Below, in pieces: positions 8,616 to 16,710 of a stretch of DNA of 64,000 nt. The translations under genes were made by a program, and so were the position numbers. The stretch covers positions 2,976,001 to 3,040,000 of the forward strand of contig NZ_LDPY01000001.1 in the NCBI RefSeq assembly GCF_001038505.1, given 5' to 3'. The notes under the pieces were generated by a model, which made no database searches, was not told the DNA's origin, and was given only the letters and a program-made list of their open reading frames with translations. Numbering within the stretch: position 1 is the stretch's first letter; every line of letters begins with the position of its first letter. This DNA is from Puniceibacterium sp. IMCC21224. GTDB lineage: Bacteria; Pseudomonadota; Alphaproteobacteria; Rhodobacterales; Rhodobacteraceae.

Positions 8616-9514
8616 GGTTGACCGGCAAAAAGACCCAGCATGTGGCGCGTGATCTGGTGCAGCCGCCCCCCCGCGATCAGATGCGCCTCGATATAGGGCA
8701 GCATGGCGTGTGCCGCATCCCGGGCGCTCTCGAACGGAGCGGGCGTACCAAATATCTCGGGATCCGCCCGACCCAGCGCATCCCAGGGCTGATGATACGC
8801 TGCCCGTCCCAGCATCACCCCATCCAGCCCCGCGTCCAGCAGACGCCGCGCCTGATCCAGATCGGTGATACCACCATTGATGACAATGGTAAGCGCCGGA
8901 AACAACCCCTTCATCGCCTTCACCAGCGCATAATCCAACGGCGGAATATCGCGGTTCTCCTTTGGACTAAGCCCGTCCAACCAAGCCTTGCGCGCGTGAA
9001 TGATAAAGGTCTGGCATCCGGTGGCAGCAACACGGGCAATAAATTCGGGCAGGATTTCCTCGGGCTGCTGATCATCCACACCGATGCGGCATTTCACGGT
9101 TACGGGCATGTCCACAGCGTCCTGCATTGCAACAATACAGCGTGCGACCAGATCCGGCTGCTTCATCAGCACTGCACCGAACATCCCAGACTGCACCCGG
9201 TCCGAGGGGCAACCGACATTCAGGTTGATCTCGTCATATCCCGCCGCCTGCCCCAGCCGCGCCGCCTGCGCCAATTCCCTCGGGTCCGACCCGCCCAGCT
9301 GCAACGCCACCGGATGCTCGCCCGTATGATTCAACAAATGCAGCGCGCCGCCACGCACCAGCGCGGGGGAGGTCACCATCTCGGTATAAAGCAGCGCGTT
9401 CCGCGACAAGAGCCGGTGCAGGTATCGGCAATGCTGGTCCGTCCAATCCATCATGGGCGCAACGGACAGGCGGGAGGCCGTCGATATGTCTTGTTTATTA
9501 TATTTTTCAGCCAC
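8582..9514 (-). CDS. dusA: tRNA-dihydrouridine synthase A, C-terminal end apparently frameshifted
   Basis: DusA reduces uridines in the tRNA D-loop with FMN and NADPH. The frame shown encodes 310 residues with LSVAPMMDWTDQHCRYLHRL (FMN site), INLNVGCPSDRVQSGMFGAV (catalytic Cys), VTVKCRIGVDD and HARKAWLDGLSPKENRDIPPL, all diagnostic of DusA. The frame ends in GGGTGGAPCP, which is not DusA-like; the conserved RHWRR tail lies in another frame down to 8499 (see separate entry). The first dozen residues (MAEKYNKQDISTA) are coded by AT-rich DNA next to an integrase gene, consistent with integration having replaced the native 5' end. Confidence 0.9.
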   Translation of the reverse strand: MAEKYNKQDISTASRLSVAPMMDWTDQHCRYLHRLLSRNALLYTEMVTSPALVRGGALHLLNHTGEHPVALQLGGSDPRELAQAARLGQAAGYDEINLNVGCPSDRVQSGMFGAVLMKQPDLVARCIVAMQDAVDMPVTVKCRIGVDDQQPEEILPEFIARVAATGCQTFIIHARKAWLDGLSPKENRDIPPLDYALVKAMKGLFPALTIVINGGITDLDQARRLLDAGLDGVMLGRAAYHQPWDALGRADPEIFGTPAPFESARDAAHAMLPYIEAHLIAGGRLHQITRHMLGLFAGQPGGGTGGAPCP

Positions 9515-9574
9515 TTAAAAGCACCTATAGTTCGTCTCGTTTCCGCTCATTTTGGACCAAATGGGGAGACCATC

Positions 9575-10093
9575 ATGGGCTCGATCACCACACGCAAGCG
9601 CAAGGATGGAAGTCACAGCTACGGGGCACGTGTACGAGTGATGCGCGAGGGCACCGTCTATCACGAGACGAAGACTTTTGACAGACGTCCAGCTGCGACC
9701 GCCTGGATAAATAAACGCGAGAAAGAGCTAGCAAAAGCTGGTGCGCTGGAAGAGTTGAACGCATCCGACCCTCCGCTGTCCAAAGCGATCGAGCGCTACA
9801 CCGAAGAAACGGTGAAGGACATCGGTCGCACAAAGGCGCAGGTCCTCAGGACCATCGCCACCTACCCGATCGCCGATCTGCCCTGTTCCACCACCAAGTC
9901 GAAGGATATCATAGAGTTCCTTCAGTCTCTGCCCGGACAACCGCAAACCGTCGGGAACTACGCGAGCCATCTCGCCTCCATATTCGCCATAGCACGACCG
10001 ATGTGGGACTTCCGCCTAGATGACCGGGAGATGAGAGACGCGATCACCGTCGCGCGCCGTTTGGGATCATCTCCCGTTCCGCGCAGCGGAACC
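9575..10093 (+). pseudogene. Tyrosine-type integrase, N-terminal part only
   Basis: The ATG at 9575 opens MGSITTRKRKDGSHSYGARV, then an AP2-like arm domain (TFDRRPAATAWINKREKELA) and a SAM-like core-binding domain (AIERYTEETVKDIGRTKAQ, TVGNYASHLASIFAIARPMW). The frame then meets the IS3-family element at about 10094 after roughly 173 residues. The catalytic domain (Arg-His-x-x-Arg-Tyr) is missing, and the DNA beyond the IS is unrelated. Its 5' end faces the 5' end of dusA across 60 bases, the arrangement described for integrases that use the dusA start as attB. It is a non-functional remnant. Confidence 0.85.
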
Positions 10094-10132
10094 TGGACTT
10101 GCCACGCAAAAGTTCCGGTCTCTCAGCTCATG

Positions 10133-10990
10133 TTAGGCAGCCCGTCTCTCGAAAGCCAAGGGACTTTTCCCGCCAAGGGATGAATGCCGTCTTCGCGGGT
10201 TGTAGAACCCATTGATGTATTGGAATATTGCTCCTTCTGCTTGTCTGCGGGTCGCCCATTTCTGACGCCAGATCAGTTCGGCTTTCAGAGATTTGAAGAA
10301 GGTCTCGACCATGGAATTGTCATAACAATTTCCCTTGCCGCTCATTGAGACCAGAAATCCATGCTGCTTCAGACTTTTCTGATAGTCACCTGAACAGTAT
10401 TGAGAGCCACGATCCGTATGATGGATACAGCCTTTGGGTGGCTTTCGCAGCCCTACTGCCATGTCTAATGCCTTGATGGCCAGGTCCCGCTTCATCCGGT
10501 TACTGACCGCCCAGCCAATGACCCGGCGGGAGTAAAGATCGATGATCACTGCCAAATACAGCCATCCCTCGCTCGTCCAGATGTAGGAAATGTCCCCTGC
10601 CCATTTTTGGTTTGGGCCATCAGCAGAGAAGTCCTGATCAAGAAAGTTGGGGGCGACATTGAAGGCGTGATTGCTGTTAGTCGTGACTTTATGTTTACGG
10701 GTTCGAATAACCTTGATCGCGTTCTCACGCATCAACCGGCCTACCCGGCGGTGCCCGACAACAAGACCGAGATCGCGCAGTTCCTCCGTCATGCGAGGTC
10801 GGCCGTAGCTTTGCAGGCTAAGGCGGTGTTGTTCTCTGATATGGGCCAACAGCACCATGTCATCTCGCTGGCTTCGGCTGATAGGGCGGATCTTCCAGGC
10901 GCGAAACCCACGGGAAGTTACCCGCAAAACGCGGCATAGAAACTCAATGGGCCAGATCTTCTTCCAGGTGTCGATAAAGGCAAACCTCAC
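10133..10990 (-). CDS. IS3-family transposase OrfB (DDE integrase domain)
   Basis: A 285-residue rve-type integrase. The N-terminal HTH_21 region has YGRPRMTEELRDLGLVVGHRRVGRLMRE (about residues 62-89). The catalytic residues are Asp in WAGDISYIWT, Asp in HHTDRGSQYCS and Glu in DNSMVETFFKSLKAEL, followed by YINGFYNPRRRHSSLGGKSP, all standard for the family. OrfB overlaps orfA by four bases. In IS3 elements the active OrfAB fusion is made by programmed -1 frameshifting; an A-rich AAAAGG near the end of orfA is a candidate slip site, though not a strong one. Confidence 0.93.
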   Translation of the reverse strand: MRFAFIDTWKKIWPIEFLCRVLRVTSRGFRAWKIRPISRSQRDDMVLLAHIREQHRLSLQSYGRPRMTEELRDLGLVVGHRRVGRLMRENAIKVIRTRKHKVTTNSNHAFNVAPNFLDQDFSADGPNQKWAGDISYIWTSEGWLYLAVIIDLYSRRVIGWAVSNRMKRDLAIKALDMAVGLRKPPKGCIHHTDRGSQYCSGDYQKSLKQHGFLVSMSGKGNCYDNSMVETFFKSLKAELIWRQKWATRRQAEGAIFQYINGFYNPRRRHSSLGGKSPLAFERRAA

Positions 10991-11262
10991 GCCTTTTGGC
11001 CTGCGAAGAAGATCGTCGCCTTCTTTAACACTTCCCTCTCCTCGCGGAGTAGCCGGTTCTCTTTGCGAAGGCGGGCGTTCTCCTTCTCCACATCCTCATG
11101 CGGGCCGGACATCAGGTCATCATTCTGATGGTGTTGAACCCACTTGTTCAGTGTCGAAACACCAACCCCTAAATCAGACGCAATCTGAGGTCGCGTCAGT
11201 CCACTGCTTGTTGCAATGCGAACCGCATCACGTCTGAACTCGTCGCTGTATCTTGGTGCCAA
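10987..11262 (-). CDS. IS3-family transposase OrfA (HTH protein)
   Basis: A 91-residue DNA-binding partner of OrfB. Residues 4-45 form the helix-turn-helix (SDEFRRDAVRIATSSGLTRP, SDLGVGVSTLNKWVQHH) and residues 57-85 form a leucine-zipper-like helix (ENARLRKENRLLREEREVLK) used for multimerisation. The ending KKATIFFAGQKA is typical of the IS51/IS3-like subgroups. It is intact, so the element may still be mobile. Confidence 0.92.
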   Translation of the reverse strand: MAPRYSDEFRRDAVRIATSSGLTRPQIASDLGVGVSTLNKWVQHHQNDDLMSGPHEDVEKENARLRKENRLLREEREVLKKATIFFAGQKA

Positions 11263-11326
11263 TTTGTGTCTCCTTCATTGCGAATATCGCTCGAAAGAGA
11301 CCGGAACTAAATCGCGACAAGTCCAG

Positions 11327-11509
11327 ACCATGCTATCTCTGAGATCGCTGATACAACAGTTGGGGGCCGCATTGGGTCTGGTTTTGGCCGGAACTGTCGC
11401 TGAAATTTACTCTACACCTATCGCGTGGATTGTCGGTGCGGTGTTTCTGTTCATTGCAGTGATACTGATCTTGGTTTTGGTCAGACGGCTGGCCGTAGAA
11501 TCCGAATAG
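11327..11509 (+). pseudogene. C-terminal remnant of a major facilitator-type transporter
   Basis: Directly after the IS end an open frame runs to TAG at 11509 and encodes SLRSLIQQLGAALGLVLAGT, then AEIYSTPIAWIVGAVFLFIA and VILILVLVRRLAVESE. Two membrane helices with a polar C-terminal tail resemble the last helices of an MFS exporter. The upstream 350 or so residues are absent. It therefore marks a deletion endpoint next to the IS rather than a gene. Confidence 0.55.
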
Positions 11510-11740
11510 CTGACGTTCGTGCGTAAAGCTACCCGGAGGGGACTTGCTCCGAGCATAGCGAGTACCCCTTTATGCGGGTTTTGGTCTGGCTCAGGCTGCA
11601 CTCAGCGAAGGATGGCGCGATCGGCCTAACGTCCGATCCGGGCTCTTGTGAACCGAGCCCCGTGCCGGGCCTCGGCCCTGCGGCTTCGATCCCTCGCCCA
11701 AGAGCAGAGACTGCCTATCAGGCAGACGTTATCTTTTCTT
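11510..11740. other. Non-coding debris between MFS remnant and transposase remnant
   Basis: About 230 bases without a credible gene. It contains small hairpin-forming repeats such as TGCCTATCAGGCA near 11710. No tRNA, att core or ORF is recognised. It is presumed leftover of the eroded element. Confidence 0.4.
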
Positions 11741-12160
11741 TTAAGCGGGGCCTGCAGCCCCCAGGCCGTCAAGACTGAACCCTAGGCTTACGCTTCGGGC
11801 GCAACCGGCGGTTTGCCCGGCAGTTGATTGCGCTGCAATCAATGAGAGGGGATCATAATAGTTGTGTTCGGCGCCTTCGGCGACCAGGCCCGCCATGATC
11901 CGGGCGAAGACGCCCTTTTCACTCCAACGTTTCCAGCGGTTGTAGAGTGTTTTGGCCGGGCCATACTCGCCGTTCGGACATTCTCTCTGACCAATGGCGT
12001 TCATGCCCTCACCATCGCACCACCGCAAGCCATTGCGATTGATGAAGATTATGCCACTTAAAACCCTTCTGTCATCAACCCGGGGCTTGCCATGGCTCTT
12101 GGGAAAAAACGGTCTCAGGCGCTCAATTTGCGCCTCGGTCAGCCAGTAAAGATTGCTCAT
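11741..12160 (-). pseudogene. IS5-family (IS427-like) transposase, broken
   Basis: The first 100 residues match the usual N-terminus of these transposases: MSNLYWLTEAQIERLRPFFP, then VDDRRVLSGIIFINRNGLRW and EYGPAKTLYNRWKRWSEKGV. Two things are wrong. Between GLRW and EYGP there are about a dozen extra residues (CDGEGMNAIGQRECPNG instead of a short RDAP-like link). After residue 100 (GAEHN, about 11860) the sequence becomes unrelated and ends at 11741, without the catalytic domain. It is a remnant of a second insertion sequence. Confidence 0.8.
11796..11842. repeat. Two adjacent hairpin-forming inverted repeats
   Basis: CGGGCGCAACCG (11796-11807) pairs almost perfectly with CGGTTTGCCCG (11809-11819). 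Five bases further, TTGATTGC (11824-11831) pairs perfectly with GCAATCAA (11835-11842) around GCT. They sit exactly where the IS5-type transposase reading is lost, so they may be the end of another inserted element or a target site. Confidence 0.45.
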
Positions 12161-12346
12161 AGATCAGGTCTCCTTGCGGAGCCTGAATCACGACAACGGA
12201 CTGAAATCAATGGGTCTGGAGCCTAAGACAGCGACCCGTTGGTTTCAGTCGTCCCATGCATTCTGATCGCTATCGATCTCTTGCAGAGGACGAATCATGC
12301 CCTCAAATCGATGCCCAGATCGGACTATTCAGCACTCGACTAAAGC

Positions 12347-12586
12347 TCAGAACACCTTGAAAGTTAGCGTCGTCAGCGTCCGCTCCAGCCCTTTGATCCC
12401 TTTCATGTTCTCGTTGATGAACTTGCCGACATCCTGGCCTTCGGGGATATAAAGCTTCATCAACAGATCATAGTCGCCGCTGGTCGAATACAATTCGGAA
12501 TGGATCTCGCGCAGGGCGATCTCTTCGGCCACCTCATAGGTCGTGCCGGGCTGACAGCGGATCTGGACAAAGACGCAGGTGGTCAT
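12347..12586 (-). CDS. Stand-alone Lrp/AsnC-type ligand-binding (RAM) domain protein
   Basis: The 79-residue protein consists only of the effector-binding domain of Lrp/AsnC regulators: CVFVQIRCQPGTTYEVAEEI, HSELYSTSGDYDLLMKLYIP, KGIKGLERTLTTLTFKVF. The N-terminal helix-turn-helix is absent. Such stand-alone RAM proteins bind amino acids and oligomerise, and may modulate full-length regulators; the role here is unknown. The start at 12586 has a purine-rich GGAGC upstream; a longer frame to 12634 adds unrelated residues. It is divergent from hisB. Confidence 0.85.
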   Translation of the reverse strand: MTTCVFVQIRCQPGTTYEVAEEIALREIHSELYSTSGDYDLLMKLYIPEGQDVGKFINENMKGIKGLERTLTTLTFKVF

Positions 12587-12734
12587 GGTATCGCTCCTTT
12601 TGGGCGCAGGCTGGCACAACCGCCGCAGCCGCACAACGGGATATCGCCCGGTTCCGGCATGGTGCTATGGCATTCCCCCTTGGCGGCGCCGCACCCTGCC
12701 CCTATAACGCCCGCGACCCGCAAGGAGACAGCCG

Positions 12735-13322
12735 ATGCGCAGCGCCACCCTCACCCGCGCCACATCCGAGACCGATATCACTGTCGAAATCGACCTCGAC
12801 GGCACCGGCAGCTATGACAATCAAACCGGCATCGGGTTCTTTGACCACATGCTCGATCAGCTAGCGCGCCATGCCCTGATCGACATGAAAATCCGCGCCA
12901 AGGGTGATCTGCACATCGACGATCATCACACGGTCGAAGATACCGGTATTGCTATCGGTCAGGCGCTGGCACAGGCGCTTGGTGACAAAAAGGGCATTCG
13001 ACGTTACGGTGCCTGTCTGCTGCCGATGGATGATGCCCTGATACGCTGTGCGCTGGATCTGTCGGGACGGCCGTTTCTGATCTGGAATGTGTCCATGCCG
13101 ACCGCCAAGATCGGCACCTTTGACACCGAACTGGTGCGCGAATTCTTTCAGGCGCTCAGCACGCACGGCGGCATCACGCTGCACATTGACATGCTGCACG
13201 GGTTCAACAGCCACCACATCGCAGAGGCCGCGTTCAAATCCGTCGCCCGCGCTCTGCGCGAGGCGGTTGAGACTGATGCGCGCAAATCTGATGCCATCCC
13301 TTCCACCAAGGGCACGTTGTGA
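12735..13322 (+). CDS. hisB: Imidazoleglycerol-phosphate dehydratase
   Basis: Histidine biosynthesis: converts imidazole glycerol phosphate to imidazole acetol phosphate. The 195-residue single-domain form (no phosphatase domain) has the manganese-binding motifs [53 protein letters not shown]. An AAGGAG site lies about nine bases before the ATG. It heads the his cluster: hisH follows after 34 bases. Confidence 0.97.
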   Translation: MRSATLTRATSETDITVEIDLDGTGSYDNQTGIGFFDHMLDQLARHALIDMKIRAKGDLHIDDHHTVEDTGIAIGQALAQALGDKKGIRRYGACLLPMDDALIRCALDLSGRPFLIWNVSMPTAKIGTFDTELVREFFQALSTHGGITLHIDMLHGFNSHHIAEAAFKSVARALREAVETDARKSDAIPSTKGTL

Positions 13323-13356
13323 CCGCGACGCCCTGCCCTACCTGCCCGGATACACC

Positions 13357-13995
13357 ATGCTGACGGCCATCATCGACTACGAAAGCGGCAATCTGCATTC
13401 TGCGCAGAAAGCATTTCAGCGAATGGCGGCAGAGGTGAATGGCGGCGACGTCGTCGTAACCTCGGACGCGGATGTCGTGGCCCGCGCCGACCGCATCGTG
13501 CTGCCCGGCGATGGTGCCTTTCCCGCCTGTCAGGCGGCGCTGACCGGCACCGGCGGGCTGTATCAAGCGATGATCGAGGCCGTGGACCAGCGGGCACGCC
13601 CATTTATGGGTATATGCGTCGGGATGCAGTTGATGGCCCGCACCGGGCACGAATACCGTGAGACGCAGGGCCTGGGCTGGATCGATGCAGAGGTTGCGCG
13701 GATCACCCCGACTGACGCCAGCCTCAAGGTGCCACATATGGGCTGGAACGATCTGGTGATCGACACCGCCCACCCGGTACTGGACGGAATAGGCACCGGC
13801 GATCACGCCTATTTCGTGCATTCCTACCAGATGCAGATGAGCGATCCGGACCAGCGCATCGCACATGTCGAGTATGGCGGTACAGTGACCGCCATCGTCG
13901 GACGGGACACCCGGATCGGGCTGCAATTCCACCCCGAAAAGAGCGCAGAAACCGGCCTGCGCATGATCGCAAATTTTCTGAAATGGGCACCTTAG
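13357..13995 (+). CDS. hisH: Imidazole glycerol phosphate synthase, glutaminase subunit
   Basis: The 212-residue class I glutamine amidotransferase supplies ammonia to HisF. The nucleophile lies in MGICVGMQLMA (Cys near residue 87) and the catalytic His-Glu in LQFHPEKSAETG near the C-terminus. The N-terminus AIIDYESGNLHSAQKAFQRM is typical. The start at 13357 fits family length; an open frame continues upstream into hisB but is not used. It is followed on the opposite strand by the DUF2147 gene, so the his row is interrupted here. Confidence 0.96.
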   Translation: MLTAIIDYESGNLHSAQKAFQRMAAEVNGGDVVVTSDADVVARADRIVLPGDGAFPACQAALTGTGGLYQAMIEAVDQRARPFMGICVGMQLMARTGHEYRETQGLGWIDAEVARITPTDASLKVPHMGWNDLVIDTAHPVLDGIGTGDHAYFVHSYQMQMSDPDQRIAHVEYGGTVTAIVGRDTRIGLQFHPEKSAETGLRMIANFLKWAP

Positions 13996-14025
13996 GGTCA
14001 GGCCATCCTCAGCGACTGCATACAT

Positions 14026-14053
14026 AAAAAAAACGGGCCGCAGAGCGACCCGT
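14026..14053 (-). terminator. Rho-independent terminator of the DUF2147 gene
   Basis: The 9-bp stem ACGGGCCGC (14033-14041) pairs with GCGACCCGT (14045-14053) with one G-T pair and a three-base loop. On the minus strand it is followed by a T-run (A-run 14026-14033). It lies between convergent hisH and the DUF2147 gene; the T-tract serves only the minus-strand gene. Confidence 0.85.
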
Positions 14054-14081
14054 ACTTGTGACACAAACTCGTTAACTTGCG

Positions 14082-14468
14082 TTATTTCACACGCGACCAG
14101 GTCTGTTTCGAACACAACAGCCCGCCCGCAACGCAACCCGACAATTGCAGCGTGTTCCCGTCCAGCTGCATTTTGCCTTGATAAATCTTGTTGTTTGACG
14201 GTCGCCAAACCTTGCCCTTGTAGTTGCCGTTGCCCGACGGGGCCATGTCGATAACCAACGTCTTTCCGATATTCTCGGATCGGTATTCACCCGACGCGTT
14301 GAAGGTCCGATCGATGGTGCCACAGATGTTCGCCCCGCAGGGCTTTAGCCCGACATAGGCATAGGATCCGTCGTCAGGCTGGGTTTTCCAGACACCTTCA
14401 GCCGGGTCTGCCGCAGCCGTCCCCGCCGCCAGCACCAGACCTGCAATCAGAATGCGTATTGTTTTCAT
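14082..14468 (-). CDS. DUF2147 secreted protein
   Basis: A 128-residue protein with signal peptide ([20 protein letters not shown], cleavage after AAA). The mature domain begins [20 protein letters not shown] and contains [11 protein letters not shown] and [20 protein letters not shown], characteristic of DUF2147, a lipocalin-like periplasmic domain of unknown function. It is transcribed against the his genes, has its own terminator, and separates hisH from hisA. Confidence 0.88.
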   Translation of the reverse strand: MKTIRILIAGLVLAAGTAAADPAEGVWKTQPDDGSYAYVGLKPCGANICGTIDRTFNASGEYRSENIGKTLVIDMAPSGNGNYKGKVWRPSNNKIYQGKMQLDGNTLQLSGCVAGGLLCSKQTWSRVK

Positions 14469-14600
14469 GCCGGGCTCCTCCCCATCGTGTGTACGCCAGC
14501 GTTGCCCCCTGCGCCTGCCCCGATCAAGTCTGACGTCAGGTCGCGTTGCATCCGACGCTCCGTCATGTCACACCGCGCCAAACGATCCCGGAGCCGAGCA

Positions 14601-15320
14601 ATGATCCTGTACCCCGCAATCGACCTAAAAGATGGCCAGGCAGTTCGTCTGCTGCGCGGCGACATGGAGAAATCCACCGTGTTCAATGACGACCCGGCGG
14701 CGCAGGCCATGGCCTTTGTCGAGGCGGGCTGCGAATGGCTGCATTTGGTGGACCTGAACGGCGCCTTTGCCGGCACGCCAGTGAACGGCGCGGCAGTCGA
14801 GTCGATCCTCGCCCAAACCAAGGTTCCCGCCCAGCTCGGTGGCGGCATCCGCGACATGGCCACAATCGAGGCATGGTTGTCACGCGGCCTCGCCCGCGTC
14901 ATCCTTGGCACTGTTGCGGTAGAAAATCCCGCGCTGGTGCGCGAAGCCGCGCGCGCCTTTCCGGGACAGGTGGCGGTCGGAATCGACGCCCGCGATGGTC
15001 GCGTCGCAACCAAGGGCTGGGCCGAGGAAACCGATGTCATGGTCACCGACCTCGCCCGCTCGTTCGAGGATGTCGGAGTCGCTGCGATCATCTACACCGA
15101 CATCAACCGCGATGGCGCAATGCAAGGCCCCAACATCGCCGCAACCCAGGCGCTGGCACGGGCCGTCACCATCCCGGTGATCGCATCGGGTGGAGTTAGT
15201 TCTTTGAGCGACCTGATCGCACTGCGCGACACCGGCGTGATTGCTGGCGCGATCTCGGGCCGCGCCCTCTATGACGGTGCCATCGACCTCAGCGCAGCGC
15301 TCGCGGCGCTTGGCACCTAA
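14601..15320 (+). CDS. hisA: HisA: phosphoribosylformimino-AICAR-P isomerase
   Basis: HisA opens the ProFAR ribose to PRFAR in histidine synthesis. The 239-residue (beta/alpha)8 barrel shows the first-half catalytic Asp in [18 protein letters not shown] and the second Asp in [15 protein letters not shown] (about residues 169-183), with the phosphate-binding [13 protein letters not shown]. The start at 14601 (GAGC upstream) matches family length. About 130 bases separate it from the divergent DUF2147 gene, so it probably has its own promoter. Confidence 0.97.
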   Translation: MILYPAIDLKDGQAVRLLRGDMEKSTVFNDDPAAQAMAFVEAGCEWLHLVDLNGAFAGTPVNGAAVESILAQTKVPAQLGGGIRDMATIEAWLSRGLARVILGTVAVENPALVREAARAFPGQVAVGIDARDGRVATKGWAEETDVMVTDLARSFEDVGVAAIIYTDINRDGAMQGPNIAATQALARAVTIPVIASGGVSSLSDLIALRDTGVIAGAISGRALYDGAIDLSAALAALGT

Positions 15321-15324
15321 GCCG

Positions 15325-15483
15325 TCATTCGACCGCCGCGGTCAGCCCCGCCACCACGTCAGCCACCGACAGTGCCGATGCTTTGGTCACGAACTCCTGC
15401 GCCGAACCTGCGACTGGTGCCAGTGCGGCCATGCCCACAAACGCCGTTGTGTACACAAAACACCGTGCCTCCGATTGTGTCAT
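15325..15483 (-). CDS. Doubtful small protein between hisA and hisF
   Basis: A minus-strand frame of about 52 residues: MTQSEARCFVYTTAFVGMAA, then LAPVAGSAQEFVTKASALSV. It has a hydrophobic stretch ending in a signal-peptide-like AGSAQ, so a tiny exported peptide is conceivable. It starts only four bases past hisA and fills most of the hisA-hisF gap. No family is recognised; it may not be real. Confidence 0.3.
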   Translation of the reverse strand: MTQSEARCFVYTTAFVGMAALAPVAGSAQEFVTKASALSVADVVAGLTAAVE

Positions 15484-15586
15484 CTCATGCGCCCACTCTT
15501 GTTTTCGCCATTCTGGGCCGTAGCCACTGGAACACAACCGGCTTCGCGCCTAAAACAGCGGCCAAAGCGGTAACAAGGTTGGCACC

Positions 15587-16348
15587 ATGCTCAAGACCCG
15601 GATCATTCCCTGCCTCGACGTGGCCGACGGTCGCGTGGTCAAAGGCGTGAATTTTGTTGATCTGCGCGATGCCGGTGATCCGGTCGACGCCGCGCGTGCC
15701 TATGATGCCGCCGGCGCGGACGAGATTTGCTTTCTCGACATTCACGCCACACATGAAAATCGCGGCACCATGTTCGATGTTGTCACCCGCACGGCTGAAC
15801 AATGCTTTATCCCGCTCACGGTCGGCGGCGGCGTCCGCAGCAGCGCCGATGTCCGCGCGCTGCTGCTGGCCGGGGCGGACAAGGTCAGTTTTAATTCCGC
15901 CGCTGTCGCCGACCCCGATGTGGTCGCCACCGCTGCAAATCAGTTCGGCAGCCAGTGCATCGTCGTCGCCATCGATGCCAAAACCGTCGCCCCCGGAAAA
16001 TGGGAAATCTTTACCCACGGTGGCCGCCGCGCGACAGGCATCGACGCCGTGGAATTCGCAAAAACTGTCGCGGCCAAGGGGGCAGGCGAAATTCTGCTAA
16101 CGTCAATGGACCGCGACGGCACCCGTTCTGGCTTCAACCTGCCGCTCACCCGCGCCATCAGCGATGCAGTTTCTGTCCCCGTCATTGCCTCGGGCGGCGT
16201 TGGTACGCTGGATCATCTGGTCGAAGGTGTGACCAAAGGCGGCGCCTCTGCCGTGCTCGCCGCGTCGATCTTTCACTTTGGCGACTTCACCATTCACCAG
16301 GCCAAGGCGCATATGGCCGCCGCAGGCATCCCGATGAGGCTGACATGA
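15587..16348 (+). CDS. hisF: Imidazole glycerol phosphate synthase, cyclase subunit
   Basis: HisF uses ammonia from HisH to close the imidazole ring, giving IGP and AICAR. The 253-residue barrel has [18 protein letters not shown] (catalytic Asp near residue 11), [18 protein letters not shown] (phosphate site) and [17 protein letters not shown] (second Asp near residue 173). Its stop overlaps the hisE start (ATGA), a sign of translational coupling. Confidence 0.98.
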   Translation: MLKTRIIPCLDVADGRVVKGVNFVDLRDAGDPVDAARAYDAAGADEICFLDIHATHENRGTMFDVVTRTAEQCFIPLTVGGGVRSSADVRALLLAGADKVSFNSAAVADPDVVATAANQFGSQCIVVAIDAKTVAPGKWEIFTHGGRRATGIDAVEFAKTVAAKGAGEILLTSMDRDGTRSGFNLPLTRAISDAVSVPVIASGGVGTLDHLVEGVTKGGASAVLAASIFHFGDFTIHQAKAHMAAAGIPMRLT

Positions 16349-16659
16349 CACTCGACGACCTCGCCGCTACGATCAAAGCTCGCGCTCAAGCCGACACAGA
16401 CAGCAGCTGGACCGCCAAGCTGCTGGCCAAGGGCCCTGAGAAATGCGCCGAGAAATTCGGTGAAGAAGCGATCGAGGCGATCATCGAAGCCGTCAAGGGT
16501 GACAAAACCCGCCTCACCTCCGAGGCCGCGGATGTCTTGTTTCACCTGCTGGTCATGCTGCAATCGCGCGACGTTGCTCTGGCGGATGTGATGGCCGAAC
16601 TGGCGCGCCGCCAGGGCACATCGGGTCTTACCGAAAAGGCCGCGCGGCCCGCACCCTGA
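16345..16659 (+). CDS. hisE: Phosphoribosyl-ATP pyrophosphatase
   Basis: HisE removes pyrophosphate from PR-ATP, the second step of histidine synthesis. The 104-residue all-helical MazG-like protein has [20 protein letters not shown] (ExxE metal ligands) and [20 protein letters not shown] (E-x-x-D). The start ATG overlaps the hisF stop by four bases. No hisI domain is fused. Confidence 0.96.
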   Translation: MTLDDLAATIKARAQADTDSSWTAKLLAKGPEKCAEKFGEEAIEAIIEAVKGDKTRLTSEAADVLFHLLVMLQSRDVALADVMAELARRQGTSGLTEKAARPAP

Positions 16660-16674
16660 CGGGACGGCGGGTGG

Positions 16675-16703
16675 GGCGCCTTTCGGTTCACCGAAACAGC
16701 GCC
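16675..16703. terminator. Hairpin between convergent hisE and CoA-binding gene
   Basis: TTTCGGT (16681-16687) pairs perfectly with ACCGAAA (16690-16696) around TC, extended by GGCGC pairing with GCGCC outside a small bulge. There is no T-run on either side, so it may be a weak or bidirectional Rho-assisted terminator. It lies exactly between two converging stop codons. Confidence 0.4.
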
Positions 16704-16710
16704 AACCCCG

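Larger units (their letters stand above)
10094..11326 (-). mobile_element. IS3-family insertion sequence, apparently complete
   Basis: About 1.23 kb bounded by imperfect terminal inverted repeats of roughly 30 bases. The left end starts TGGACTTGCCACGCAAAAG at 10094; the right end read inward starts TGGACTTGTCGCGATTTAG from 11325; both continue TTCCGGTCTCT. It contains orfA and orfB in the usual overlapping arrangement. ACC flanks both sides (10091-10093 and 11327-11329), a possible 3-bp target duplication if the right end is at 11326. However, the flanks belong to different genes, so adjacent DNA has been deleted or rearranged after insertion. Confidence 0.88.

Noticed and set aside
8321..9574. 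Long plus-strand open frame continuous with the integrase
   Set aside because: It is antisense to dusA and part of the TSUP gene; only the part from the ATG at 9575 has protein similarity.
9515..12346. tRNA gene as the integration site of the element
   Set aside because: No tRNA cloverleaf was found; the dusA start fits better as the target.
13234..14208. 324-residue minus-strand open frame across hisH
   Set aside because: Antisense to hisH and overlapping the DUF2147 gene; no recognisable protein.
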